From Akkermansia massiliensis (GTDB lineage: Bacteria; Verrucomicrobiota; Verrucomicrobiia; Verrucomicrobiales; Akkermansiaceae), in assembly GCF_023516715.1 (NCBI RefSeq), contig NZ_JAMGSI010000003.1:1-64000 (forward strand): 64,000 nt of DNA, written 5' to 3'. The notes below the pieces were generated by a model. The model saw nothing but the letters and a program-made list of their open reading frames with translations, had not been told where the DNA came from and ran no database searches. Below are positions 17,517 through 27,599 of the stretch, piece by piece; position 1 is the stretch's first letter; each line of letters begins with the position of its first letter. The position numbers and the translations under genes were made by a program.

Positions 17517-17628
17517 GCCCCTGTTTTTAATCGGGAGGGAAGCCCTTGAACATCCAAAAATCCGCACGCACCGCCTCAATGTCACAAATCCGGGTGGGAA
17601 AACGCCGCGGGAATGCCACAATCCGCCC

Positions 17629-18096
17629 ATGACGCACGCCGCCCCTGCCCCGGACGAACAGGAATTCTGGCTTTTCATTCAGGACGCCCCCCTGCCGGCG
17701 GCGGAGGAATTGCAGAAGAACATGTTCCGCCTGGACGCCTGCTTCCGGCTGAACCTTTCCGGCGCGCCGGAAAACGCGCCGGACCATGTGCTGGAAGGGG
17801 AATACCTGGACGAAGAGGGAGAATCCCAGCTTGACGTGTTCTGGATCATGGAAACGGACGATGCCCGCCAGGCCTTCAAAAGGGACCGCTCCGCCCTTCG
17901 GCAAATAGGGGAACGCACCAAAATGCTGCGTTTCATCCTGGAGGACGAATGCGCGCTGGGCCATGTGTTCGCCATGCTTCACGCCATTCTGGAACACCGG
18001 GACGGCCTGCTGGTCATCCCGGACGACCGGGGCAACATCATTCTGGAACGGCGGCAGGCCCTGGAATTCCTGAACCGGGAAATCCGGGAAGACTAG
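17629..18096 (+). CDS. Conserved hypothetical acidic cytoplasmic protein
   Basis: The protein has 155 residues, is rich in Glu and Asp, and has no signal peptide or membrane segment. ATG 17629 (MTHAAPAPDEQEFWLF) is chosen because the upstream 38 codons overlap thiD and look non-coding. I do not recognise the family. Its stop codon shares three bases with the stop of the converging Sel1 gene (CTAG at 18093-18096), so the two genes overlap tail to tail. Confidence 0.65.
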   Translation: MTHAAPAPDEQEFWLFIQDAPLPAAEELQKNMFRLDACFRLNLSGAPENAPDHVLEGEYLDEEGESQLDVFWIMETDDARQAFKRDRSALRQIGERTKMLRFILEDECALGHVFAMLHAILEHRDGLLVIPDDRGNIILERRQALEFLNREIRED

Positions 18097-19121
18097 CGTT
18101 CCTCCGTCTGCGGGACACGGCTGCCCTCCCGCTCCGCATTCAGTTGGAGCGCCTTCTTTTTCCAGACTTCCGCCATGTCCGCATCCTGCGGGGTTCCCTT
18201 TCCGGTGCTGTAGCAGACGGAAAGCATCAGCATGGCGTTGACGTGGTCCTGCCCGGCGGCCAGCCGGAGCCAGTTGAACGCCTTGCCTTCATCCACGGGT
18301 ACGCCGGAGCCTTCCAGATACGCCAGTCCCACGATGTACTGGGCACGGGCGTCCCCGGCGGAGGCCGCCTGCTCATACCATTTCATCGCGCGCTCCATGT
18401 CCTGCTCCACGCCCTCCCCCTTCGCATAAATATTCCCCAGATAGACGGAGGAAGGCGTATTCCCCCCGTTGGCGGCCTTTTCTAGCAATACGCGCCCGGA
18501 AGCAGGATCCTTGTCAAAGCCCAGCTTCCCCTCCATGTAGGCCCGGCCCAGCAGGCCCATGGCCGCCGGATGCTCTTCATCCGCCGCCTTGCGCCACAGC
18601 TCCAGGGCCTTGTTCCGGTCCTGGTCCGCGCCGTCCCCCTTGAAATACATCATGCCCAGCATGTACAGGGCATTCCCCCGCTGGGTTCCTGGACGCGCCA
18701 GCCCGTATTCAAACCACTCCCTGGCCGCTCCGGCATCACGCTTGACGCCGGTTCCGTACAGGAACATGGCGCCGATAACCGTCTCCCCGGAATATCCGGA
18801 ACCCGTTTCCGCCACGGAGTCACACCAGGAGCGCACATCCAGCGGATGGGCCCAGCCGTTCTGCAATCCCTCCGCATACAGGGCGGCCACGTCATTGAGC
18901 GTCTTCACGTGCTCCCTGTCATTCCCTTTCTCACGGGCGGCTTTGGCGGAGGCGGCGTCCAGGCGTTCCCGCCAGGCTGCGGCCTCCCCCTTTTCTTCGG
19001 CAGGCTCTTCCCGTTTCCCGGAAGGGGCGGCCTGCTTTTCCCCGGCAGCGGGCTTGCGGTCACACCCGCACCACAGGAGGGAGGCAGAGGCGGCCACGCA
19101 CAAGACGGCAATTTTTTTCAT
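18093..19121 (-). CDS. Sel1-repeat lipoprotein-like protein
   Basis: The 342 residues begin MKKIAVLCVAASASLLWCGCDRKP, a signal peptide with a cysteine cluster that resembles a lipobox. An Ala/Glu-rich linker follows, then about six Sel1-like (TPR-related, about 36 residues) repeats such as ALYMLGMMYFKGDGADQDRNKALELWRKAA and NAMLMLSVCYSTGKGTPQDADMAEVWKKKA. Sel1 proteins act as protein-interaction scaffolds in the envelope. ATG 19124 (MMKK) is an equal alternative. The same architecture recurs at 47462-48889. Confidence 0.85.
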   Translation of the reverse strand: MKKIAVLCVAASASLLWCGCDRKPAAGEKQAAPSGKREEPAEEKGEAAAWRERLDAASAKAAREKGNDREHVKTLNDVAALYAEGLQNGWAHPLDVRSWCDSVAETGSGYSGETVIGAMFLYGTGVKRDAGAAREWFEYGLARPGTQRGNALYMLGMMYFKGDGADQDRNKALELWRKAADEEHPAAMGLLGRAYMEGKLGFDKDPASGRVLLEKAANGGNTPSSVYLGNIYAKGEGVEQDMERAMKWYEQAASAGDARAQYIVGLAYLEGSGVPVDEGKAFNWLRLAAGQDHVNAMLMLSVCYSTGKGTPQDADMAEVWKKKALQLNAEREGSRVPQTEER

Positions 19122-19300
19122 CATGCGCATTACCATAGGACAGCCGCACGGAGCTGCCAAGAAGAGAAATGACGGAAATGCCGCAGCCGTCCCCGCATGG
19201 GGACGCACAACATGCCTCCTGCCGCCGCGGAAGCGGGATTTTCTCTTTTAGCATTGAATATTTCCCTATTTTTGTTCTACTGGAACCAGTTCAACCTCTG

Positions 19301-20038
19301 ATGAAATCCGTACCGCGCCTGTATCTCCTGACGTGCCTGGGCCTGGCGTCCCTGGGAAGTTTCTGCTACCGGGGTTCCGCAACGGAACTTCCTGTAAAAT
19401 ACATCTTTGAACTGTCGGATGAACCGGTGAAAGTGCGCCCTGGAAAAATAGACACCAAGAGCGTTTTCTTCCCCAAATACGCGCGAGGCACTTCTCCGGA
19501 AGCCCTGAAGCGGCAGGCGGCCCTCTTCCAGTCCCAACTAGGGCAGGCCGCTTCCCGGAGCAAGCCTGCCATCAGCATCCACATGAATGACGACAGGACG
19601 GAAACGGACGGCAATGCCCGGTCAGGCTATGAATTCTACCATCCGGACAACCAGGAAGGGCTCATCATCACGACGGAGACGCCGGACGAGGAAGTCTGGC
19701 TGAACGATGGAGACCCGGACAGCCCCTTTTTCCACACTCCCCGCTCCGCCACCAATACGGAAATCCGTGAAATCTCCACGCCTTCCGACGTCTGGCCCGC
19801 CTGGAACGAAGCGGAAGTCAACCTGCACATGAACCTTCCGGAATCGGAGCCGCGCCCCTTTGTGATTCAGCCGGCGCCGTCCGGAGCCATCCGCACCATC
19901 ATTAAATCCTTCAATGGAGCCATTTTTGAAGCGGACACCCAGCCCATGCATCCCGTGTGGGACCAGCTCCCCCCCGGATACGTTCCCATTCCGGCGCTTC
20001 CCGCTTACCAGCCCACTGTGCTGAGGAAACTGCAATAG
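19301..20038 (+). CDS. Exported protein of unknown function
   Basis: The 245 residues begin with a signal peptide (MKSVPRLYLLTCLGLASLGSFCYRGSA). The rest is Pro- and acidic-rich with no recognisable domain or catalytic motif, and looks partly disordered. ATG 19301 is chosen to place the signal at the N-terminus. It converges with the porin gene, leaving 13 bp between stops, and may act in the envelope. Confidence 0.65.
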   Translation: MKSVPRLYLLTCLGLASLGSFCYRGSATELPVKYIFELSDEPVKVRPGKIDTKSVFFPKYARGTSPEALKRQAALFQSQLGQAASRSKPAISIHMNDDRTETDGNARSGYEFYHPDNQEGLIITTETPDEEVWLNDGDPDSPFFHTPRSATNTEIREISTPSDVWPAWNEAEVNLHMNLPESEPRPFVIQPAPSGAIRTIIKSFNGAIFEADTQPMHPVWDQLPPGYVPIPALPAYQPTVLRKLQ

Positions 20039-20051
20039 CGGCAGGAGGGGA

Positions 20052-21317
20052 TCAAAACTTGAACCGGACGGCCCCGAAAACAGACCATCCGTTGAAGGCC
20101 CTGGCCGTTGTTGAGTCCACCCGGCTGGTGACATATTCCACCGCCAGCATCAGCTTCACCGCGTTGACCGCTTCCGGGCACAGGTAGCAGTTCAGCCCCA
20201 GGTAAAAGGAATGCATGCTGTCCACCCACGCGGGGTAATGGGTGACGCTGGGCACATACCGCGTATTCAGCTTCACGGAGCGGTTTCCGAAGGAACACTG
20301 GTACTGAAAGACGCCTTCCAAGTGGGGGGAAATCCGGTAAACGGGCTGGAGAACCAGACCGTACACGTTCTTTGCGCCCGGCTGGCCCACGATCCCCACG
20401 CCCGCCAGCAGGTTCCCCATCACGGAAAAGGCGCCGCGGCTGGCGTCCCAGCTCAGGGAAAGCACGTCCTGCGCGCCCGTTCCACAGTAATCGGAAGAGG
20501 AGGGAACCTTCCTTCCCCGCCACTCCGTAAAATTATGGGCGTACTGGTACCCCAGAGTCTGGCTGTCCCACATGGGGGAAGCCACCTTCCATTTCATGGC
20601 ATTCAGGGCAAACAGGTTATCCGCGGAATGAAACTGGATTTCATCCTTCAAATCCGTACCATTCGCGTTCAGGTAAACGCCGTAGGAATGGTACAGGCTC
20701 CTGGCGTCCTTCTGGAAATTGGCCTCCAGCCCCCAGTTGGAGATGGGAATCAATTCATTGCACAGGGCGGACCTCTCCACCGTTTTAATCCGGGAGGAAG
20801 CCAGGCAGTATTCCGACGTCAGGTGCGGCGTCAGCTTCCCGGCCCTGAACTTGACGCCGGGCATGGTCTTTTCCAGATAAAGCTCATACAGGGACCACTC
20901 CGTGCGGCTGCCGGTCCATTCTCCGCGCACTTCGCGGTGGCGGCCTTCCAGATCCCCCACGTTCGTCAGGTTGGACAGGCGCCAGGAGCCGTCCCCCATC
21001 ACAACGTCCCCGCCCAGGTAGGCGCGCCGCCACTCGCTGTTATGGCCGCCGGAAGAAGGGCAGAACTTGTTGGCTCCATTGGGGCTGACGGCTGCCGTCT
21101 GGTACTGGCCAATCAGGGTCAGCTTCACCCTCCTGATCCATGAGGAATCATCCCGGTACAGAACGGGCCCGCGGTCCAGCACACGGCACAGGGACGGCAG
21201 AGAATCCCCGGAAGCCGGGTGAAGCTGCGCCGTTCCCGCGCCGGCCTCCGCCGCGGGAAAAGCGGCGTACCAGCAGGCGGCAAGCAGGTATTTCCCCAGA
21301 AAAACAGGCTTCATCAT
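20052..21317 (-). CDS. Outer-membrane beta-barrel porin (OprP/OprO-like)
   Basis: The 421 residues carry a signal peptide (MMKPVFLGKYLLAACWYAAFPAAEAGAG). Alternating amphipathic beta strands follow, ending in FGAVRFKF with the terminal phenylalanine used by the BAM complex. Motifs like WRRAYLGGDVVMGDGSWRL, KFRAGKLTPHLTSEY and LEANFQKD are typical of phosphate-selective-porin-like barrels. It probably lets anions or small solutes through the outer membrane. ATG 21314 is an equal start alternative. Selectivity cannot be read from the sequence. Confidence 0.82.
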   Translation of the reverse strand: MMKPVFLGKYLLAACWYAAFPAAEAGAGTAQLHPASGDSLPSLCRVLDRGPVLYRDDSSWIRRVKLTLIGQYQTAAVSPNGANKFCPSSGGHNSEWRRAYLGGDVVMGDGSWRLSNLTNVGDLEGRHREVRGEWTGSRTEWSLYELYLEKTMPGVKFRAGKLTPHLTSEYCLASSRIKTVERSALCNELIPISNWGLEANFQKDARSLYHSYGVYLNANGTDLKDEIQFHSADNLFALNAMKWKVASPMWDSQTLGYQYAHNFTEWRGRKVPSSSDYCGTGAQDVLSLSWDASRGAFSVMGNLLAGVGIVGQPGAKNVYGLVLQPVYRISPHLEGVFQYQCSFGNRSVKLNTRYVPSVTHYPAWVDSMHSFYLGLNCYLCPEAVNAVKLMLAVEYVTSRVDSTTARAFNGWSVFGAVRFKF

Positions 21318-21436
21318 AGGCTCAACAAACAGGTTGCAGGACGCACACCTTAAGGGGGGCCCTCCGAAAATCAAGCCCGGATGTTTCTTTTGGCGTTGCT
21401 GTTTTTCAAAAAGCCATGTTATGAAAAGCGGCAGCT

Positions 21437-21967
21437 ATGGACACTACAACACGACCCTCTCTCTGGAAATACTTCATCCTGTGCCTGACGAAAAAGTACT
21501 GCGCCTTCTCCGGAACGGCTCCCCGGCGAGAGTTCTGGGGCTTTTTCCTTTTCATGAACCTCTTCTCCTTCATCTTCAGTCTTGTCGGCGGAGTCATCGT
21601 CGCGGTCACTCTTCCGTGGGGAGAACTGGCGGCCATGCAGGACCCGGAACAAATGCAGGCTATCCTTTTTACCCGAATAGCCTCCTTCTTCTTCATTACC
21701 CAAATCGTCTTGCTGGTCCTTTATCTTCCTACCCTGGGCGTCACTATCAGAAGGCTTCGGGACGCCGGCTTCAACACGGCGTGGGGTTACGGTTACCTGG
21801 GCCTGGGCGTCATTATTTTCCTTAACTGGGCCATCCTGGAGCGCTTCCAGTATCCAGGGGGAACCGCGACGCAATTCCTGGGTATCATTTCTACCGCCTA
21901 CGGGCTGCTCCTCCTCATTCTGGCATGCTTCCCCACCCGGCCCGCGGTGGAGAGCACGCCTGAATAA
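21437..21967 (+). CDS. DUF805 family inner-membrane protein
   Basis: The protein has 176 residues. The N-terminal KYCAFSGTAPRREFWGFFLFMNLF is the DUF805 signature (FxGRxxRxEfW), followed by four hydrophobic helices and the IRRLRDAGFNTAWGY loop also typical of the family. Its role is unknown. Its last 53 bp overlap the 3' end of the converging DNA methylase gene in the opposite direction. Confidence 0.9.
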   Translation: MDTTTRPSLWKYFILCLTKKYCAFSGTAPRREFWGFFLFMNLFSFIFSLVGGVIVAVTLPWGELAAMQDPEQMQAILFTRIASFFFITQIVLLVLYLPTLGVTIRRLRDAGFNTAWGYGYLGLGVIIFLNWAILERFQYPGGTATQFLGIISTAYGLLLLILACFPTRPAVESTPE

Positions 21968-23978
21968 GCACTTCCCGTTCCTGCCGGGAGAGGCCGTAAA
22001 CGCCTTCCATCAGCTCATTCATCCGTTCATCCCCTTCCGGGCAATAGCGGGCCGTGAGGGTATCCGCCAGCTCTTCCACCTCCCGCAGCACGGAAAGGCC
22101 GGGCACCCGGATGGGAACGCGGAGGATGGGTGCCGTATCCATCTGGAAAAAGTCCCCCTGCATCTTCCCCCTGCGGAGAAACCAGAACTGCATGAGACGT
22201 GAATTGAACAGGGCGGCCAGGTACTTCATGCTTACGCGTTCCGTGCGTATCACGTTGAACGCCATCATTACATAAGCCTCATCCTCCGTGTAGGAGAAGG
22301 TGGGCCGTGCACACTTCCGGACAGCCAGAATCTTGGGACCGGGAAGGAAGAACCGTTCCTTCCGGGGCCAGTGCACATGATAGTACTTCATGCGGCCCAT
22401 GCGGGTTTCCCGCCGGGCTTCCATCAGGGGGCGGAACTTTTCCAGATGCCGGAGAAGCGTGACGGCCTGTTCCGACCCGTTGGACGGAGTCAGATAGAGC
22501 AACACCTTCTCCGGAGCTTTCAACGCGTATCTTCCTGCCAGGGCGGGTTCATACAGAGGCTTGAGAAAACGCCGTTCCACTGCCGGCAGCCGGTTGAAAT
22601 ACCCCTGCGGCACTACAAACACCCCTTCCCCCCTCCGGACGCCGGACCGCTGCACTGCCTCCGGCACCAGGCTCTCCAGCGCACGGGCGGAAACGACATC
22701 GGGGTTCGGAACAATCCCCTGCGTCATTTCCTTTGCGGCATCCAGCCTGAAATTCCGGCATCTCTCCATCTTCTCCAGAACGTTCCATTCGGCTGCGGAG
22801 CAGAAAAACAATCCTTCCTTGGCGCATGCCCCTGTATCTTCCGGCAAAGAAAACCGGCAGTACGGTTCATGTTCCAGAAAGGATTCCACCTCTTCCATAG
22901 GACCGCAAAAACGGCGGTATTCCGGAACCGGGAGTCCTCCCCCATCCCCCTTCCTTTCCGCCAGAACGGTCATGGTATGAACCCGTGCGGCTTCAAACAC
23001 CCGGCAAGCCCCGAAATCCGACAAACGCAGCAATCCGCAATCTTCCAGCAGCTTGCGGCGAAGGGGAACCGCTCCGGCATTCGCCATCCACCTGTTGGGA
23101 ACAACCAAATGCATCACGCCCCCCTGTTTCAGGGCATCCAGACCCACACAGGCGAACACGTACCAGTAATCCATGCGTGAAGAACAATAGGAAGCCAACG
23201 GAGAAGACTTCAGACGGTCAAACAGCTCCTTGTTCCCTTTTTCCCCGACAAAAGGGGGATTCCCGATTACCAGGTCAAAGCCTCCGTCCGCCATCACTGC
23301 TGAAAGGCCCTGCCGCCAGACGCCATCCGCAGACATGTCCAGGCTGTCCCCGCACAGCAGGTGGTCCCGGAAATCCCCCTTTCCTCCGGCAGCTAGCCAT
23401 GCACAGTGAAAACGGAAACGGGCCACCTCCAGAGCCTCCGCACAAACATCCACCCCGTAAATATTCTCTTCCAGAATGGCACGGAATAAATCGGCCTCCG
23501 CATATTCCGGCTCCAGACGCTTTCTGCGCGCGGCAAGCTCCCGAAGCATTCCCATGGTGAATGCCCCCGCCCCGGCGGATAAATCCAGCACCCGGATATT
23601 TCTCAGCAACCCGGCTTCCTCATTACCATTCCGGGGAGCAGGCAATCTGGATGCCAGCCAGGAGGATACCGCCTCCCGGGCCATCCAGCGGACCAGGAAG
23701 CCGGGAGTATACACGGTTCCGGAACGGCGGCCATCCGTCAGGGAGCGTTCCAGCAATCCCTCCAGCACGGAAGGAGTAACAGCCCGGTGAGCATCCTCTT
23801 CCCGCAGGGAAAAAGAGAATCCTTCCGGAAGACGGAATTCATGGTCCGCCTGCCGTTCCAGCAAATTGTTCACCAAAGCCTCTTTCAACCGCCTCCAGGC
23901 TTCGGGACGGCTCCCCTTTCCCTTCTCCGGGACGAAACACCGGGCCATGAAACAATCCTGAACGCTCCGCTCCTTCAC
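21915..23978 (-). CDS. Solitary Eco57I-like N6-adenine DNA methyltransferase
   Basis: The 687 residues hold AdoMet motif I (LDLSAGAGAF, residues 131-140), a motif II-like NIYGVDVCAEALE, and the catalytic motif IV NPPF (240-243). A C-terminal target-recognition-like region includes a TaqI-C-type segment (FLLRRGKMQGDFFQMDTAPILRVPI). The layout matches type IIG and Eco57I methylases, but no PD-(D/E)XK nuclease motif is evident at the N-terminus. No restriction or BREX gene lies next to it, so it could be an orphan methylase or a degenerate type IIG enzyme. ATG 23948 is an alternative start. Confidence 0.85.
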   Translation of the reverse strand: MKERSVQDCFMARCFVPEKGKGSRPEAWRRLKEALVNNLLERQADHEFRLPEGFSFSLREEDAHRAVTPSVLEGLLERSLTDGRRSGTVYTPGFLVRWMAREAVSSWLASRLPAPRNGNEEAGLLRNIRVLDLSAGAGAFTMGMLRELAARRKRLEPEYAEADLFRAILEENIYGVDVCAEALEVARFRFHCAWLAAGGKGDFRDHLLCGDSLDMSADGVWRQGLSAVMADGGFDLVIGNPPFVGEKGNKELFDRLKSSPLASYCSSRMDYWYVFACVGLDALKQGGVMHLVVPNRWMANAGAVPLRRKLLEDCGLLRLSDFGACRVFEAARVHTMTVLAERKGDGGGLPVPEYRRFCGPMEEVESFLEHEPYCRFSLPEDTGACAKEGLFFCSAAEWNVLEKMERCRNFRLDAAKEMTQGIVPNPDVVSARALESLVPEAVQRSGVRRGEGVFVVPQGYFNRLPAVERRFLKPLYEPALAGRYALKAPEKVLLYLTPSNGSEQAVTLLRHLEKFRPLMEARRETRMGRMKYYHVHWPRKERFFLPGPKILAVRKCARPTFSYTEDEAYVMMAFNVIRTERVSMKYLAALFNSRLMQFWFLRRGKMQGDFFQMDTAPILRVPIRVPGLSVLREVEELADTLTARYCPEGDERMNELMEGVYGLSRQEREVLIQACSPPRAGWGSMPE

Positions 23979-24664
23979 TGCCGTATTCGTACACTACCAG
24001 ACCGGACCACGCAATCAAAAGCAGGAATTGCCCCGGATACCTCCCTCACTACATTTCTGTACGGGACGCTTTTTCTTAACGTCTCCGGCGTGTTTACGTT
24101 GCTGGTTTTGATTCATGGTAGCCGCAACCATTTCATAATTCTACCTTCATTGCCATGAACAACACTTTCAACATCGGCGCCATGGACACCGTCTACCCCT
24201 TCATTCCCATGTACCCCAACGGGCAGCCCCAGGGCAACTTCCTGGTCAACGGCCTCTCCGCTCCCGTCCTTATCCCCAAACGCGCTGCTTCCTCCCCCAC
24301 CCGGCACGAATGGTTCGGATACCTCAAGGTCATGGCTCCCGCCACCTGTTTTCTCCACCTCCGCGCCCACTCTTCCATCTCCCTTTCCATTCCCGCCAAG
24401 GATCTGGAACTCTCCACGGAGCCGGGCTCTTTCACCCCTCTCCGCCGCCAGATCCAGTTCGACCAGGGATACTACTGGTGCCACATCGTCCATCAACACC
24501 AGCCCGACCGGGGGGCGGAAGCCGAGTTCTGCATTGCCCTGGTTAGCGACAAGGAAGGCGAGCCCGACCTGGATTATTACCTGCTGGCGGAAAACACTCC
24601 CGCCGGCAAGGAGGGAGAAACCGTCCTGACCCTGGTCAACCTGTACCAGGAGGCGGAAGAAGGG

Positions 24665-24865
24665 GACTCGTCGAGCAGTTCGGCAGGGGGAGGAGATTCG
24701 TTTGAGTTTGATCCCAAGCCAAGCAGCAGTTCGAGCTCTTCCTCCTCGAGCAGCTCCAGTCCTTCTTCGTCTAACTCATCAAGTTCTTCGAGTTCCAGCA
24801 GCAGCTTTTCGTCATCCAGCTCCTCTTCCAGCAGCAGTTCCAGTTCCCTCTCCTTTTCCTCCAGC
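24665..24865 (+). repeat. Poly-serine low-complexity tract
   Basis: Runs of TCC, AGC, TCG and AGT serine codons encode long serine stretches, broken by FEFDPKP and occasional Pro, Asn or Phe. The tract is slippage-prone and lies just upstream of the first frameshift in the Rhs gene. Confidence 0.85.
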
Positions 24866-26339
24866 GGAGCCGGAGGAAGGGGGTTGTCCATGCCCCTGTT
24901 CCTGTGATTGCGACGAAGACATCGAACAGTCCGATTGCAGCAAGAACACCTCCCATTTCTTCGGCGGCTATCCGGACGGGGCCGACGACTGCGAAGGCTT
25001 ACTGGAAATGGGTGAGGGCGATTCCGAAGGAGGAAGTGGAGGAGGCAATCCCCCGCTTCTCCGCACCCTTGCCGAACCTTCCGCCCTCTCTTCCATCACC
25101 CTGCGCTACAAGCATCCCCTCGAATGGACCGCCTCCTGCAATCCCGAAACCGGACAGATCTCCGTCAAACGACCCACGGGCAGTTCCATCTCCTTCCAAA
25201 GTTCAAACGGCGGTTCCGAAGCCTCCGTCTCCGGAAGTTCGCGCAAGTTGAACTACAAGGTTCAGAAGCTGAATGCCGACAAGTCTCCCTGCACCGGCGG
25301 CTCTCCCGCCTACCTGGACATGGTGCAGAGCAATGGGCGCACCCTGCGCTTCTCGGCAGCCACCGGAAAGGTCGTCTCCCTGGTCTCCGCCTCCGGCGTG
25401 GAAACCACGGCGGAAGCTTATTCCCGTCAGATGAAGGTGAACCGCCATCCTTCCACGGGAGCTATTGAGAGCATCTGGTCCAAGTCCCGGGGACTACTAC
25501 AGGCAGTTTCGGAAGGCAGCAAGCTCAGGATGGCGCGTGCTGCCGAAGGCGGCCAGCTTCGCATTCCTGAGCTTTACGTCCTTCATGGTGTTGAAAAATT
25601 CCGTCTCCACTTATGCCTATGCTCCTCTCACCGGAGAACTCGTCTCCGTCTCCCACAACGACAACACTCCCGGATGGGAGTTTACCTACAACCGCATTGG
25701 ACAAATGACCTCCGTCCGGGACGCCTCCGGCATCAGGGAATGCTCCTACGATGCCTATGGCCACATGATCCAGGACACTTCCTTTGGAACCGTGGAAAAC
25801 TGCGCCCAGGAACAATACGATGCCTTGGGTCGTTCCAACGGATATCGCCTGATTCTTGGAACCCGTACCGTGCAGCACTCCCATCTTGACTACGATTCCA
25901 AAGGTGCCATCATCGGGATGAATCTGGAAGGACTGGAGTCTCCATTTACCTGGCAGTATGACCAACCCAGCGGCTTCCTCAACTATCTCACCTACCCCAA
26001 CGGCATGGTCCGCTGCAATACCTATCATCCCAGGCTCGACCTCGTAACCGCCATCAGTTACAGAAAGGGAGCGGATGGCGAATTGGCAGCCGGCCACGAA
26101 TACGGCTACGACGCGCTGATGCGTCCTGTCCAACGGCGGGACTCCTGGGATGGAACCACACCTGCAACCACCAGAAACTTCACCCACAACAGCCGCAGCG
26201 GGCTGGTCGAAGACCGGATCAGCCGGGGAGGAAGCTTTATCTATTCCTACGACAACATCGGCAACCGCAAGACCGCCCGGGAACCGGAAGAAGCAGTATC
26301 CTATGATGCCAATCGGCTCATTTCGTCTCCAGGTGGAGC

Positions 26340-26775
26340 TGCCGCTAAAAACACCGCTAAAGTTAATCTCCAACATATTACCACAAAAGAATCGAAAGAG
26401 TTAATTATAAGTTCCGGGAAATTAAGGGGACCTGCATATGCAGTTAATCGCGACCCTGCGTTACCTATAACGCGTAAAACCCTCGGAAGAGTAGGAGGCC
26501 ATGGTCATCCGGATGATTTTGTTCAAATCCCCATACCTGAATCAGCATATCCATATTTTAAAAATCCAGTTGGCGGTCCCATATCTACAATACATCGAGC
26601 ATTAGGCCATGATCACTCTAGATACACTATCACATTAGAAGGCACTATTGAGGGGTGTCCAAAAATCTTTCCGTTAAAAGCATTTCAATGGCAAGCATTG
26701 GATTCGTTATTGAATATTACAGGTCTCCGTGGAATTGAAGGATTATATAATTATTTAAGAAATTTAAACAAATAA
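26340..26775 (+). other. Putative toxin tip of the decayed Rhs protein
   Basis: At about 26340 the base composition drops sharply, and the protein leaves the YD-repeat pattern right after SYDANRLISSPGG. The 145-residue tip contains RVGGHGHPDDFVQIPIPES, FKNPVGGPISTIHRALGHDHSRYT and a helical end (LDSLLNITGLRGIEGLYNYL). Clustered histidines suggest a metal or catalytic site, but I recognise no toxin family. The stop overlaps the next gene (TAATG). Confidence 0.55.
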
Positions 26776-27461
26776 TGAAGTTCATTAATCATAAAAAAAC
26801 AGCATTTGCTATTTTAAGTGCCATTTTGGGACCTTTTTCCCTTAAATATTGCATTAATTGCAAATCATCCGGAAACAGTTCCAGCGAATTTCTTCTATTG
26901 TATTCAATATTATGGTGGATTTATTTTATCCTTTATGTATTTACTCACACGTTCACCTTGCATTATATTGAAGTAATTTTTTATTGGATAGTATTTTGGA
27001 TTGCTGTAATACTCATTTCATTATTTATAAAAAAAATACATGTTATTTCGTATTTAAATAAAAAATATGCGCATGATAGAATAAAAAAGATATTGATGTC
27101 TGCCAGTAATAATTTTTTTACGTTCTGGTTTCCTATAGGGAGTCTTGTCTACTTCGGGTACGGTCTTGCTAGAACTTTCGATTTACATTTGATTTATTAC
27201 ATCCTTTTATGGTGGTTAATATGGTTTGTCATTTGGTTCTTCAAACAATCTGTTATTTTATTTTTTAAAAATATTATAGAAAGCATCATCACGTCATTAT
27301 ATTCACGAAGAAAAGAATCTATAATAAATTATATCATTTTCATATTAATCTATAGTTGCGCATATAGCATCATTTTCATAATGTCTTGCATGAAATTTTT
27401 TTCATTATTAATTATAGTAGGAATCTATATAAATAAAGGAAGTTATTTAAATTTTTTGTAA
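26775..27461 (+). CDS. Polytopic membrane protein, candidate immunity protein
   Basis: The 228 residues form about six hydrophobic helices rich in Ile, Phe and Trp. Codons are strongly AT-biased, unlike the host core. The start overlaps the Rhs stop by one base (TAATG), implying translational coupling with the toxin tip. That position and a membrane nature fit an immunity protein for a membrane-acting or periplasmic toxin. No family is recognised. Confidence 0.65.
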   Translation: MKFINHKKTAFAILSAILGPFSLKYCINCKSSGNSSSEFLLLYSILWWIYFILYVFTHTFTLHYIEVIFYWIVFWIAVILISLFIKKIHVISYLNKKYAHDRIKKILMSASNNFFTFWFPIGSLVYFGYGLARTFDLHLIYYILLWWLIWFVIWFFKQSVILFFKNIIESIITSLYSRRKESIINYIIFILIYSCAYSIIFIMSCMKFFSLLIIVGIYINKGSYLNFL

Positions 27462-27599
27462 TGGAAATTTATAAATCAAAAATGCCTCAACCGCCAATCA
27501 AGTAAATTTTTAAAACTAAATATAAAATGAAATTTCTGACAGCAAATTTACCATATACAACATTGGAAGAAAATTACTCATAAAATATCATCATATTAA
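27462..27599. other. AT-rich spacer without a gene
   Basis: No convincing reading frame, hairpin or promoter is visible. The AT-rich composition continues from the flanking genes, so it belongs to the same foreign segment. Confidence 0.5.

Larger units (their letters stand above)
24155..26775 (+). pseudogene. Rhs/YD-repeat protein gene, frameshifted and shortened, with AT-rich C-terminal tip
   Basis: Three successive frames form one Rhs-like protein. Frame A (24155-24907) codes MNNTFNIGAMDTVYPF, a beta-rich N-terminal domain and a poly-serine tract. Frame B (from about 24870) codes CPCPCSCDCDEDIEQ and the pre-YD region. Frame C (about 25590-26775) codes YD repeats such as YAYAPLTGELVSV and YSYDNIGNRK. 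The shifts lie just after the poly-Ser tract and at about 25500-25600, where much of the Rhs core is also missing compared with the intact gene at 40632-46637. The canonical core end (DGRWINRD) is absent. From about 26340 the sequence becomes AT-rich and codes a tip of about 145 residues. Confidence 0.8.
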
